Below, in pieces: positions 52,792-63,745 of a stretch of DNA of 64,000 bases. The DNA comes from Stratiformator vulcanicus (GTDB lineage: Bacteria > Planctomycetota > Planctomycetia > Planctomycetales > Planctomycetaceae). Under the pieces are notes generated by a model, which was given only the letters and a program-made list of their open reading frames with translations, did not search any database and was not told the DNA's origin. How positions within the stretch are numbered: position 1 is the first letter of the stretch; every line of letters begins with the position of its first letter. The DNA lies in the NCBI RefSeq assembly GCF_007744515.1, contig NZ_CP036268.1, positions 758,482 through 822,481 of the forward strand. Reading direction: 5' to 3'. Made by a program: the position numbers and the translations under genes.

Positions 52792-54465
52792 CTAAGGTCG
52801 GCGCTCTCGTGAAGCGGTTCTGAGCAGCACACGACGACCAAAAACTTCTTCGAACAGCGTGCCGCTTTGGTTAATGGCCAGTTGTTCGAGCGATAGGTCG
52901 TCGACGTCGTCGACCGTAATCAGCATTCGATTTTTTTCCCACAGCACTTGGAACTCCGTGATCCGCCGGCTGTGCGATTCATCAAGGGCGATCGCGATCC
53001 GCAGCATCGCGGCCAGTTTGGCGACGACGACCCGCTCTCGACGATCGAGGGAACTGATATATTGATGCGACGGCTTCGGCGATGCCCGGCGGTGATAGCG
53101 GGCGACGAGCGCGACAAGCAGCAGCTCTTTCTTGCCCAGCCCGAACAGGTCGCTGTTTTGAATCAGGTACATCGAATGCTTGTGATAGCCCGTCGTGCCG
53201 ACGTACTGCCCGATCGCATAGAGCAGCGAAGCGAGCCGCAAGATCATCCGGTATCGCCTGTCGAGCAGGTGCTCTCGCTGCATCAAATCGAATAAACGGG
53301 CCGCCAGAGAGGCGACATGCGTGGCGTGACGTTCGTCGAAGTCAAATTTGCGTCCGAGTTCGACGGCCGAATTGATCACCTGTCGGCCGGCCTGCTCGGT
53401 CCACACCCGGGTCGCTGCCAAATCGAGAAGCAGCCCGTCACGCAGATTGACGTCGGAAACGAGAACACGCGACAGGCCCAGAACGCGGGCGAGAGAGAGA
53501 TTAGCCAGCAAGGCTGGTCCGAGCGTTTCGGCGTCAGGCAGCGCGAGGTGATATTCGCGCATTAACTCGTCTTCGTTCATGCCGAGCATGCGATCGGTCA
53601 GTTCGGCGAGCGCTTCGACGTTCACTTCCGTGAAGTCGCGCGGCACACATTCTCCCGCAATTTCCTGGGCGGCGAATCGCATGTCAGCACCGAGGACGAC
53701 CAGTTCGGTCGACGTTCCCGGCCGCGCCTCCGGCAGTTGACGCACGATCTGACCGACCGCGCGGTCGATTTGCCGGCTCATGATCTGCCGGGCCGTCGAG
53801 GATGGCGTATGAAACTTGTCGAGCATCTCCTGCAGTCGGAGCGTGCCGAGCCGGTAATTCTGACTCGTGACGACGTCGCCGTCCTGAATGGCGACGAGTT
53901 CCGTACTTCCGCCGCCGACCTCTGTAACGATGCAATAAGCCGGGCGCAAATCTTCACGCCGCTGAAGAATGGGCAGGATGCTCAGATAGGTGACGCGGTT
54001 GGCTTCCGATTCATCGATCGGTTCGACCTGCAGACCGGTGGCACTGTAGATTCGATCGAGAAAAGTCAGGCGATTGGTCGCTTCTCTGACCGCCGAGGTG
54101 GCGACGATTCGCATCCGCTGCGGCCGGTCGGGGAGGCCGTATTGCTTCAGCAAGTGTTGATAATCTCGCAGCACACGGACGCATTGTTCGGTCGTGCCGG
54201 TCGAAATCGAGCCGTTCGTGAACGTGTCCTTACCGAGGTGGACGGCCTGAGAGAGCCGCTCGAGAATTCGCAACTCTCCGTCGGTCGTCACCTCCGCGAC
54301 CGCCATGCGGACCGATGCCGTGCCGATGTCGATCACGGCGACCGGGCCTTCGGCTACTGCGGGGGTCGTGCTGGGTTTGGTTTTCGTTGGCAAGGGTCTT
54401 CGGTCCAGTTTCCGTGTGGCGCGGTCGCCATCGAGGATCGACCGGTCGCCGCACGCAGACGACAA
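52792..54465 (-). CDS. ppx: Exopolyphosphatase (Ppx/GppA family)
   Basis: The frame has up to 557 residues from a TTG; the true start may lie up to about 25-40 codons further in, since the first ~40 residues look uncoded and no ATG precedes the ATPase core. The ASKHA-type ATPase opens VAVIDIGTASVRMAVAEV. EVGGGSTELVAIQDGD gives the second phosphate loop. A C-terminal HD-like region starts near 390 (ERHATHVASLAARLFDLM). Ppx releases phosphate from polyphosphate; GppA cleaves pppGpp; sequence alone does not separate them. Ppk downstream makes the polyphosphate reading more likely. Confidence 0.85.
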   Translation of the reverse strand: MSSACGDRSILDGDRATRKLDRRPLPTKTKPSTTPAVAEGPVAVIDIGTASVRMAVAEVTTDGELRILERLSQAVHLGKDTFTNGSISTGTTEQCVRVLRDYQHLLKQYGLPDRPQRMRIVATSAVREATNRLTFLDRIYSATGLQVEPIDESEANRVTYLSILPILQRREDLRPAYCIVTEVGGGSTELVAIQDGDVVTSQNYRLGTLRLQEMLDKFHTPSSTARQIMSRQIDRAVGQIVRQLPEARPGTSTELVVLGADMRFAAQEIAGECVPRDFTEVNVEALAELTDRMLGMNEDELMREYHLALPDAETLGPALLANLSLARVLGLSRVLVSDVNLRDGLLLDLAATRVWTEQAGRQVINSAVELGRKFDFDERHATHVASLAARLFDLMQREHLLDRRYRMILRLASLLYAIGQYVGTTGYHKHSMYLIQNSDLFGLGKKELLLVALVARYHRRASPKPSHQYISSLDRRERVVVAKLAAMLRIAIALDESHSRRITEFQVLWEKNRMLITVDDVDDLSLEQLAINQSGTLFEEVFGRRVLLRTASRERRP

Positions 54466-54774
54466 TCAGTCCTGAGTTTAACGGATCACGTCGCAATTTT
54501 CGCCTGCCGGTCGAGATGTCGGCTCAAGCAGCGGAAAACGTGGGCCGCACAATTTTTGCCAAGAATTACGCGCAACAGTCGATAGGGGATTCTCACCGAT
54601 ACTCTCACCCGGGATGTCGAGGTAGCCTACTTCCTGCAACTACCATCAATGGTCAGGTACGGTCAGTCGCCCGGCTGGAAGTCTTGTTGATCTTTGGCTT
54701 TGACCTCTGTCTGAGCCGAGACCATCAGCAGTCTTTCGAGTCGCGTGCATCGGTGACCGTCGGGTCGATTCAGC

Positions 54775-56139
54775 ATGAAGACCAATGTTCTATATGTCGT
54801 CGACGTCCTCCGCGACAGCTTTTGGTTCTTACCGATCATCGCCGTCCTCGGCACGTTATCCGCGGCTTGGGGCGTCCTGCAGATCGACGAAGCCATCCGG
54901 CTCGAAGATTTGCGGGCATTCGGGTGGGAGCCGACATCGCGGGAAGCAGCCCGATTAATTCTGACGACGCTGATCGGGGCGTTGGTGTCGGTTACCGGCG
55001 TGGTGTTTTCCGTCCTGATGCTCGTGCTCGCTCAAACCTCGGCTCAACTCGGCCCGCGCGTGATTCGCACGGTGATCGGCAGCAACATTCAGCAAGGCAC
55101 GCTGGCGGTGTTACTCGGAACGACTGCGTTCTGCCTTGTGACACTGCGTTCGATTCGTGACGAATTCGACTCGGCAGATCCGTTTCTCCCCGAGATCGCC
55201 CTCTCGATTTCGATCGTCGCCTTTTTCTTTTCGATCGGGATGCTGATCTACTTTGTGCATGACGTCTCGCGGATCATTCAGGTTCCGCATTTGATCGAAC
55301 GCATCTCTTACGAACTTCATAAGGCGATTACCAATCGGCTCAGCGGAAACTCTCGGCAGGCTGCCTCCGAGGTAGGCCCTTCGGAAAGCTTCGCGATGTC
55401 GACGGCGATCACAACGAAGCGGTCAGGCTACGTTCAGGCCTATAGTCGTGAGGCGATCGCTTCGATTGCTGAAAAGGAAAACCTGCGGGTACGGCTTGAT
55501 GTGAGGACCGGCGATTTCGTGACGACGGAGCGACCATTCGCCGAGTTTCTTGGAGATAACTCGCCGTCGCAGGATTCGATCGACAAAGTCCGGGAATCGT
55601 TAATCGTCGGACCACAAGGCACGCCACGAGACGATATCGAGACGTCAATACTGCAAATCTCGGAAATCGGGATGCGTGCGCTCTCGCCCGGGATTAACGA
55701 CCCTCGCACAGCACAAATGTGCCTCGACCGTCTGACGGTCGCCCTAACCGAACTAGCCGGCCACGGCGCTGATGCCTGGCGTCCGCCACAGGAGTATCGA
55801 CTGGTTGACGAACCGTCGTTCGACTTCGATCGGATGTTGAATTCCGCCTATGGAGGGATTCTGTTCTACAGTGCGGGATTTCCGCCAATCTTACAGAGCC
55901 TCGCCGATGGCCTCGAATGCATTGCGGGTAAATTAGTCCTTGACGATGCATTGCCCGCAATGCGGAGTTTTGTCGAAGAGATGCTCGATACTATTCGCAG
56001 AGAAGTGCCACCGGGCCGCTTCCGCGAAGCGATCGTCGTGCAATTAAAAAATTTAGCCGAGCAGTTGACGCCGGTGAAAGCGGATCAGGCTGAAGAGACT
56101 CCGTCGGGGGACGACCGGCATACCTCAAATGGCGACTAA
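54775..56139 (+). CDS. DUF2254 membrane protein
   Basis: The 454-residue protein fits DUF2254, predicted inner-membrane proteins of unknown function. Helices: about 13-33 (RDSFWFLPIIAVLGTLSAAW), 62-85 (LILTTLIGALVSVTGVVFSVLM), 108-125 and 140-160. A SAQLGPRVIRTVIG block after helix 2 is the family's most conserved point. The later part is largely soluble (SPGINDPRTAQMCLDRL). It starts opposite ppx with ~310 bases between, where no clear promoter was found. It is not part of the phosphate operons. A channel-like or stress role has been suggested for related proteins only by context. Confidence 0.75.
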   Translation: MKTNVLYVVDVLRDSFWFLPIIAVLGTLSAAWGVLQIDEAIRLEDLRAFGWEPTSREAARLILTTLIGALVSVTGVVFSVLMLVLAQTSAQLGPRVIRTVIGSNIQQGTLAVLLGTTAFCLVTLRSIRDEFDSADPFLPEIALSISIVAFFFSIGMLIYFVHDVSRIIQVPHLIERISYELHKAITNRLSGNSRQAASEVGPSESFAMSTAITTKRSGYVQAYSREAIASIAEKENLRVRLDVRTGDFVTTERPFAEFLGDNSPSQDSIDKVRESLIVGPQGTPRDDIETSILQISEIGMRALSPGINDPRTAQMCLDRLTVALTELAGHGADAWRPPQEYRLVDEPSFDFDRMLNSAYGGILFYSAGFPPILQSLADGLECIAGKLVLDDALPAMRSFVEEMLDTIRREVPPGRFREAIVVQLKNLAEQLTPVKADQAEETPSGDDRHTSNGD

Positions 56140-56165
56140 AGTTGCGTTGCCATTCGAGTCACTTT

Positions 56166-56774
56166 TTAAATCGGATCGCTCAGAAGCGTTTCGGTAATCA
56201 CGATTACCAAGAGCAGCCCCCAAGCAATTGACGCCCCGCGCCACGTCGCGATTTCTAAGACACGCGCCAGCCCGAAGTAAGGGCCGAGCCGTTGAAACAT
56301 GATGCCGCCCGCGATTAATCCGACGGCGCCGAACGTTCCGAGCAGCCAGCGGGGCGACCCGTGATGGAGCATCATCTCCGCGTCGCCGGCCGGAGTGAAC
56401 ACGCCCAAACCGATGTAGGAGGCATTCGCCACGAGGCAATACGCGGCGAAGAAGCCCGACAGATGTCGCGTTTGAATCCAACGCCGTGGCACCGCTAATG
56501 CAACAAACAACGGGATTAAACTACCGACGATCGGGCCCGCCCACAGTGTGATGAGCGGTCGCGGGTTCGGTGATACATCGGTCCGCGAGATGGTCAGCGG
56601 ATGCATCACGACCTTCGTCACCGTTCCGCCTGAGATCACCCCGCCGACAACATGCCCGCATTCATGCACGACCTGCATGCCGAGCCAGCACAGCGGGAGG
56701 AGGGCAACGCCGGTAAGGACCCCGGCAGCGACGTTGCGGGAACGGTCGTAGTTGCGATCCGTCGATGGGATCAT
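56166..56774 (-). CDS. M50-family membrane metallopeptidase-like protein
   Basis: The 202-residue polytopic protein has an HExxH zinc motif in its first membrane helix: VVHECGHVVGG (His37, Glu38, His41), typical of peptidase M50 (site-2 protease/SpoIVFB-like). A second conserved block, TLWAGPIVGSLIPLFVAL (about 85), resembles the NPDG region in place but lacks a clear Asp. Four to six helices are seen. Its start overlaps the stop of the upstream gene by one base (TAATG), so the two are translated together and probably act together. The substrate is unknown; an inactive family member is possible. Confidence 0.7.
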   Translation of the reverse strand: MIPSTDRNYDRSRNVAAGVLTGVALLPLCWLGMQVVHECGHVVGGVISGGTVTKVVMHPLTISRTDVSPNPRPLITLWAGPIVGSLIPLFVALAVPRRWIQTRHLSGFFAAYCLVANASYIGLGVFTPAGDAEMMLHHGSPRWLLGTFGAVGLIAGGIMFQRLGPYFGLARVLEIATWRGASIAWGLLLVIVITETLLSDPI

Positions 56775-57460
56775 TAATTCGCTTTGGTCCCAACGATCAG
56801 CCGCGTGTGCACATCGCAGTCGGGCAGGCAGTGAGCCAGCAATAGGATCGGGCCGTCAATCAGCATGCCGAAAAGATTTGGAGGCCAGTACCAATTCACA
56901 GGACGCCGACTGTCGGCAGCGGGTCGGTAAGGCTGCTTACGAAAATCGGGAGCCGCAGCGACGGCGTCGGCGATCTCCCAAACCGAACCGAATGGCCAGA
57001 TGTAGTACGTTCGCGTGATCTCCGTGTCACGATCCGTATGAGTCGGCCTCATGTGGTCCAAGAGAAAATAAACGATCCCGGCAGATGCCGTGACCAATAA
57101 GAATTCGGGGACGAATCCGATCCGGCAGAACAACACCGCACAAATCACAAAACCGATCAAAGCGATCGCTTGGCGTAGTGACCAGATGCGGCGCCGCCTT
57201 ACCTCCATTACCGACCCGGACATTAAAACCAATTTCAGGCGCTGTACCAGTCCCCAACCCTGCCTGTGGCGAATCACGAACTTGTCAGAATCCTCGTCGT
57301 AGAATCGCCAGAGTATATGATAGACCTCAGTGACCGTTTCGTCTCCTGAATGGATCGGAATATCTTCCATCGCCTCTCCGGAAGAGAGCGTCGATGCTCT
57401 CTCGGAGAATACATCATCGATCGCATCGCAAAGCGCTTGCCGTGCCTCCCAGTCGATCAT
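56774..57460 (-). CDS. Membrane protein with a cytoplasmic N-terminal part, unknown family
   Basis: The protein has 228 residues from the ATG at 57460, preceded by GGGAG; a TTG frame to 57493 is the other option. N-terminal ~95 residues look soluble and mixed alpha/beta (DWEARQALCDAIDDVF and EVYHILWRFYDED). Two membrane helices follow around 105-145 (IALIGFVICAVLFCRIGF, LVTASAGIVYFLLDHM). The C-terminal part has no recognised motif (YIWPFGSVWEIADAVAA). Stop overlaps the start of the M50-type gene. Unknown function; a partner or substrate of that peptidase is a fair guess from the one-base overlap. Confidence 0.55.
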   Translation of the reverse strand: MIDWEARQALCDAIDDVFSERASTLSSGEAMEDIPIHSGDETVTEVYHILWRFYDEDSDKFVIRHRQGWGLVQRLKLVLMSGSVMEVRRRRIWSLRQAIALIGFVICAVLFCRIGFVPEFLLVTASAGIVYFLLDHMRPTHTDRDTEITRTYYIWPFGSVWEIADAVAAAPDFRKQPYRPAADSRRPVNWYWPPNLFGMLIDGPILLLAHCLPDCDVHTRLIVGTKAN

Positions 57461-57586
57461 TCCGAGCTCCCGGTCCGGACCTTTGATCTTCAAACTCTTA
57501 AATTCCCCACGAGGCGGCGCGCTTCCTGCCGGTGGCGCCTAAACAATTCTCCCCTCAATCCGCAATCCGCTGCGAAGCGGTGCCTT

Positions 57587-58648
<1,062 letters not shown>

Positions 58649-58650
58649 GG

Positions 58651-59169
58651 CTATTCTCTTCCTGTCTCTTTGAGGCGGCCTAGTGACTCGTTTATCAGTC
58701 GCGGATCGAATTCGTAACGCTCCGGCTCGGCAATCGAGACGACATCGTCAAACTTCGGATGAAGAGGGTTGAGCAGGATGTTCCTGTCCAGTGAACGCGA
58801 CGCTGTCGATGTTAAAACCGCCGAAGGAACCGTCAGCGCGACGGTCGAATTACTCTTCAGCCAACGCTCGCCAGCCTGAACGCATTCTGAATACTTTTCC
58901 GTGAGATGCCAGCCTGAACTGAGCGAGCGGTCATCGAATATTCCCACTTCCCTATCAGGCAGCGAGGCACTCATGCAGACCCAATCGGTTCTCGGAAGCT
59001 GTTGCAAACGGAAATGGACGAGTACTTCCAAGGTCGCCAGACTGAGGCTATTGGAAGCATACACCATCGGACTTCCGATGCCGTTCCAACGTCCACCGTG
59101 GATTGCTGCCCCACGCCCAGAGAAGGCTGTGTTCGCACGACGAGCTGCGCAAATGCGGAAAAGCTTCAT
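58651..59169 (-). CDS. RES-domain NAD+ phosphorylase toxin
   Basis: The 172-residue protein is a RES-domain toxin, a family that destroys NAD+ and so stops growth. Seen: the opening [21 protein letters not shown], then [15 protein letters not shown] (with Arg27) and [13 protein letters not shown] (Glu48), and a serine in VPSAVLTS near 115. These match the Arg-Glu-Ser set for which the family is named. It lies six bases downstream of the ParS-like gene on the same strand, which supports a toxin-antitoxin pair. The normal partner is an Xre/MbcA/ParS-type protein, and that is what the upstream gene resembles at its C-terminus. Confidence 0.85.
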   Translation of the reverse strand: MKLFRICAARRANTAFSGRGAAIHGGRWNGIGSPMVYASNSLSLATLEVLVHFRLQQLPRTDWVCMSASLPDREVGIFDDRSLSSGWHLTEKYSECVQAGERWLKSNSTVALTVPSAVLTSTASRSLDRNILLNPLHPKFDDVVSIAEPERYEFDPRLINESLGRLKETGRE

Positions 59170-59175
59170 GAGCGC

Positions 59176-59688
59176 TTAGCTGTACACGCTGTGTTCGATT
59201 CGGCCGAGAATTGTGCTTAACCACTCTCGATCCTGATCGGTTCCCGTCAGCAATGCGAGGGGGGAGCGGCCTCCGAAGACATGTCGCGATTCGAGCAGCC
59301 AGTCGGCCAACCGTCCTCGATCTTCGAATGTCTCGACGGCCTGCAGCAGGATTTCCGGCACCGTGCTTTTGATTGACTCTGTCGGATGATTTGGCACCTC
59401 TACGCGACCCAATGCGTCCTCCAAAACGACGCGCGCCGCGTCCCGCTCGACCTTCCCCTGTTGCCAATTCTCCGCGAGCGCTGTCAGCGTCGCGATGGCG
59501 GGAACGTCCGGCTCCGCTTCCGACAACGGGACAGAACCAGTTTGTTGAAAACGCGACGAAATGACGGCGATTTCTTTGTCGATTTCGGCAAGTTCCGCAG
59601 CAATCCGCTGGCGACGAGCGAGGGATGACCTCAGTGCTTCGACCGCTTCCCGCGTTGTTTCGGCGGAGTCGGTGATACCGGCGCTCAT
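59176..59688 (-). CDS. ParS/MbcA-type antitoxin with an unusual N-terminus
   Basis: The 170-residue protein has a C-terminal toxin-binding domain: ADWLLESRHVFGGRSPLALLTGT followed by LGRIEHSVYS resembles the Xre/MbcA/ParS (DUF2384) family. Family members usually carry an N-terminal helix-turn-helix. Here the N-terminal ~50 residues look like a coiled coil (ETTREAVEALRSSLARRQRIAAELAEIDKEI) and the middle is loosely structured. No helix-turn-helix was recognised. It precedes the RES toxin by six bases on the same strand and should neutralise it. Autoregulation may depend on a different DNA-binding surface or be absent. Confidence 0.7.
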   Translation of the reverse strand: MSAGITDSAETTREAVEALRSSLARRQRIAAELAEIDKEIAVISSRFQQTGSVPLSEAEPDVPAIATLTALAENWQQGKVERDAARVVLEDALGRVEVPNHPTESIKSTVPEILLQAVETFEDRGRLADWLLESRHVFGGRSPLALLTGTDQDREWLSTILGRIEHSVYS

Positions 59689-59807
59689 TGGGTTACTCGC
59701 GAATTGAATACGTGTGACACTTTCAAATGATACCTTCGGATGTCAGAACTGTAAAAGACCGTCCGTCGCCTGAAACCATGACTTCGAACTCCTGACACCT
59801 CCCGCCG

Positions 59808-61235
<1,428 letters not shown>

Positions 61236-61264
61236 GGCTCGACTGACCCAAAGGCGTCGACCAC

Positions 61265-61672
61265 TCATTCCGGTGATGCCTCGTTATCGCTAACTTGGTA
61301 ATGAACTCGTTTCTCCGAAATCGAGATTTGTTCCGCTGCAATGAAATAAGGGTGGCTGAATAATTCGGGTGAGCTCACGATGCGGAAAAGCGTTTCCTCT
61401 TGGAGGTCAAGTTGAGCGTGTTGCTCTTGCTCCAATTTGGTGGCGATAGAGAAGATTGGCGAGTCGATGCCATACACGGGGAGATTGATATACGTGACTT
61501 TGTGAAAACGAACTTCTAAATCATGGTAGTAAGCAAGGTTGAAACTTCCAATGAGCAGCAATGAGTCATTCTGAAACGAACAGATTTGGAAGTCGGTTAC
61601 TTCCTTCGCTTGGATAGCCTCATTGATTCGTTCAATTAAGCGCTGAACGGGTCCATCAACGTGATCGCTCAT
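61265..61672 (-). CDS. Small acidic protein, unknown family
   Basis: The 135-residue protein is rich in acidic and hydrophobic residues. It looks like a mixed alpha/beta fold: VQRLIERINEAIQAKEVTDFQICSF, then DLEVRFHKVTYINLPVYGID, then LDLQEETLFRIVSSPELF and the C-terminal EQISISEKRVHYQVSD. No signal peptide, cysteine pair or enzyme motif was recognised. It converges on purB with a 29-base gap, so its transcript ends close to that of purB. It may be a DUF of the host lineage; I could not place it. Confidence 0.55.
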   Translation of the reverse strand: MSDHVDGPVQRLIERINEAIQAKEVTDFQICSFQNDSLLLIGSFNLAYYHDLEVRFHKVTYINLPVYGIDSPIFSIATKLEQEQHAQLDLQEETLFRIVSSPELFSHPYFIAAEQISISEKRVHYQVSDNEASPE

Positions 61673-61764
61673 GGACGCAATCCTGAGGCATTTATATTAA
61701 GTGTGGCGAACCCAACGGCATTTCCAAGTTACGCGCTGATATCCCCTGCGTCCCGTCTAATAAT

Positions 61765-61844
61765 TGGGCGCGTACGGAATCGAACCGCTTAGCACGAGAC
61801 ACCGGGGTTACAGCCCGGGAGAATTCCGACATTCAAGCGCTCCC
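61765..61844 (-). tRNA. Degenerate tRNA-like sequence, anticodon GTA (Tyr)
   Basis: On the minus strand an acceptor half gggagcg can pair with cgcgccc except for one A-G mismatch. A 4-bp D-stem gaat/attc, a perfect 5-bp anticodon stem ccggg/cccgg with loop ctgtaac (anticodon GTA) and a T-loop ttcgatt with stem gcgg/ccgt are present. The variable region is ~12 nt, short for class II tRNA-Tyr, and its stem is weak. The D-loop lacks the usual length. No CCA is encoded. It may be a decayed tRNA or a weakly conserved active copy. Confidence 0.4.
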
Positions 61845-61891
61845 GTAATCAGATATGGCGACACGCTGAAAGGTCTTGAGGTTCGCCCGCC

Positions 61892-61930
61892 GGGTGGTTG
61901 GGGACAGGCGCTTTCGCCTGCCCCCAGTCG
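61892..61930. repeat. REP-like half element
   Basis: Begins gggtggttggggacaggcg and ends cctgcccccagtcg. The inner caggcgctttcgcctg is a perfect hairpin. Matches 63025-63060 almost exactly and, inverted, 19402-19438 and 18934-18970. Confidence 0.75.
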
Positions 61931-61973
61931 ATTAGTCTGGCGGTGGAGCGCTGCACATCTCGCGATCCAACGC

Positions 61974-62062
61974 AGCCGCGACTGGTAAGGAGCGGATCAC
62001 GTCGCCGATCGGCATGACGTGAGGCCGTGTCCACCCCGGTCCGCTTACTGCCGTGCGCGGCT
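61974..62062. repeat. Hairpin element, copy 1
   Basis: The outer ends agccgcgactggtaaggagc and ccgcttactgccgtgcgcggct are close inverted copies, so the unit folds into one long imperfect hairpin. Related copies at 62825-62933 and 63805-63911. Confidence 0.75.
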
Positions 62063-62133
62063 GAAATGGGGGGCGACTTTTATCAAGTGGCAATTCCCAG
62101 CTGAGCGATCGGAACGACTCAGAACTTTTTGCT

Positions 62134-62697
62134 TTACTTGAGAAAAGTGCGGCCGGCGGCGGGGTTCATCCCCTGCTGGGGAAACACGCCACTCCGGTCG
62201 GCAGGGGGGCCGACTTCCAGTTGCGTATATCCCCAGGACCACCAGAACCAGCGGTCGGGGCGGCGTTCGAACGAGGCGACTTTGGCCTCCCAACCGAGGA
62301 GGTGTTTGGGGCGATAATTCTTTACGGACAGGGTAAACGTCCTCGATTCACCGCGACCGAGATCCTCGAAACTCACGGCTCGCCTCAAGGGGAAATCGAA
62401 GCCGGGATGCGGGTAACGCGACCCGAAACCGCTTTGCACTCGCGGGGCTGGGAAAGGCTTGATCTCGAACGCCAGCTTCAGTTTTACCAGTGGTTCGTAA
62501 GGATCGTTTCGGATCCTGTACTTTACGATTGAGCCCGCATCGTCCGGCTCGATCCCCAGAAACTGAAGACGAACGTCACTATGATTGCGGCCGTAAAGCG
62601 CCTGCTTGAGCGTCACCTGATCGGTGATGACGCCCGTCGCCAAATAGGCGATCGCGGCCACCAGAATTCCGATACCGATCCACGATCTGACGTTCAT
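62134..62697 (-). CDS. Exported or membrane-anchored protein, unknown family
   Basis: The protein has 187 residues from the ATG at 62697; the 27-codon upstream extension lacks signal character. Residues 1-25 (MNVRSWIGIGILVAAIAYLATG) form a signal anchor or signal peptide. The rest is beta-rich, for example VRLQFLGIEPDDAGSIVKYRI, LGRGESRTFTLSVKNYRPK and WWSWGYTQLEVG, and looks like an immunoglobulin-type or jelly-roll sandwich. No enzyme motif. It ends near a repeat unit. Function unknown. Confidence 0.55.
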   Translation of the reverse strand: MNVRSWIGIGILVAAIAYLATGVITDQVTLKQALYGRNHSDVRLQFLGIEPDDAGSIVKYRIRNDPYEPLVKLKLAFEIKPFPAPRVQSGFGSRYPHPGFDFPLRRAVSFEDLGRGESRTFTLSVKNYRPKHLLGWEAKVASFERRPDRWFWWSWGYTQLEVGPPADRSGVFPQQGMNPAAGRTFLK

Positions 62698-62824
62698 TTC
62701 GACTGGTCCAGACAGATACGATAAGGGCGATCCTAAATGATCGGGACCTGCAATCAACCGGCCATGGCGGAACTTCACTCGAAGTTCACCATCCGACCCA
62801 TCACCTCTTACTGGCCGCTAATGC

Positions 62825-62933
62825 AGCCGCGACTGGCAAGGAGCGGATCACGTCGCCGGGTGGAATGGCGGGAGGCGGGGAACGATCAACGCGCGGGGCG
62901 TCCTCCGTGATCCGCTTACTGCAGTGCGCGGCT
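62825..62933. repeat. Hairpin element, copy 2
   Basis: Same inverted ends as copy 1 (agccgcgactggcaaggagc and ccgcttactgcagtgcgcggct). It is followed directly by ttattggcgtgctcgatcc and the ctcaggaac repeat, as in copy 3. Confidence 0.75.
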
Positions 62934-62946
62934 TTATTGGCGTGCT

Positions 62947-62977
62947 CGATCCGCGGTTCTCAGGAACTTCGGCTTGT
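62947..62977. repeat. Palindromic dispersed repeat (gttctcaggaac type)
   Basis: gatccgcggttctcaggaac followed by ttcggcttg is the inverted form of the units at 24413-24440 and 28348-28380. The same block follows hairpin copy 3 at 63925-63955, so the two repeats travel together here. Confidence 0.6.
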
Positions 62978-63024
62978 TGCTGTGACGTTTCCCAACTTGA
63001 CTCACCTGACGGATCGATTACGCC

Positions 63025-63060
63025 GGGTGGCTGGGGACAGGCGCTTTCGCCTGCCCCCAG
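63025..63060. repeat. REP-like half element
   Basis: gggtggctggggacaggcg with hairpin caggcgctttcgcctg; same orientation as 61892-61930, and the shared tcgat(c)...agtctggcgg flank shows the homology extends further. Confidence 0.75.
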
Positions 63061-63286
63061 TCGATCAAGTCTGGCGGCGAAATGCCTCGCAGCGCATCAC
63101 ACCCGCACGATCGCCGGCTCGACTTCTAAGGTTCCGGGTGTAAATTAGTGGTAGACGAGTTTTGCATCACAGATGCCAAAATTCTTAGCCAGCCTCTCTG
63201 TCGCCGAGTTCGGAAGGAACTTACTGCCTAATGCGTGGTTTTCTCTGGCTACTTCGAGCATTTAATTCTTATTACCGCTAAGAATC

Positions 63287-63745
63287 ATGATTAGGCGAAA
63301 GCCAGCTTCCAATCGCCAGAAATTCGTCGCTAGGTCCGCGCTCGCATTCTTATTAATCGCTATTTGGGAATTCGTGTCGACTCCGCTCGTCAGTACGAGC
63401 GACGGCAAACAGGGGATGTTCATCTCGCTTCTTGCGATTTGCTTTGCGGCGACATGCCTTTATCGAGTTGCTCCGAGACTCAGTTGGATGTTCATCTTTG
63501 GAACAGCGTGCTCAGTGCTGTTTGTCTTCCGCTTCGTGAACATGCCCAAATTTTCATTATGGATGCGTTACCAAGCCCCCGACACGACGACCATTCTTGT
63601 TTCGTGGATTGCCTTCGCCGTTGGCTTGGGCGCCGTTTGTGCCTTGTTAGGCTATTGGGGCAACTTGGCGGACGAAAACCGCGACCATCGCTGGAACAAA
63701 CAGAGTTCGGAAGATTCAAACAATCAACCCGATTTGATGGAGTAA
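63287..63745 (+). CDS. Small polytopic membrane protein, unknown family
   Basis: The 152-residue protein has a basic N-terminus (MIRRKPASNRQKFVARS) and four hydrophobic helices: SALAFLLIAIWEFVSTPLV, ISLLAICFAATCLYRVA, MFIFGTACSVLFVFRFV and LVSWIAFAVGLGAVCALLGYW. The C-terminal tail is acidic and polar (DSNNQPDLME). No conserved motif was recognised. It stands alone amid repeats at the right end of the window. The hydrophobic pattern and the positive-inside N-terminus support a real gene; the ATG has no obvious ribosome site. Confidence 0.6.
   Translation: MIRRKPASNRQKFVARSALAFLLIAIWEFVSTPLVSTSDGKQGMFISLLAICFAATCLYRVAPRLSWMFIFGTACSVLFVFRFVNMPKFSLWMRYQAPDTTTILVSWIAFAVGLGAVCALLGYWGNLADENRDHRWNKQSSEDSNNQPDLME

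Larger units (their letters stand above)
61673..62133. other. Intergenic region with tRNA-like sequence and repeats
   Basis: Holds a degenerate tRNA-Tyr-like sequence (61765-61844), a REP-like half element (61892-61930) and copy 1 of the 90-110-bp hairpin element (61974-62062). No coding frame is convincing. Confidence 0.55.
62698..63286. other. Intergenic stretch of repeats
   Basis: Carries hairpin-element copy 2 (62825-62933), a ccgcggttctcaggaac unit (62947-62977) and a REP-like half element (63025-63060). No gene is convincing; the region 63061-63286 shows nothing recognisable. Confidence 0.55.
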
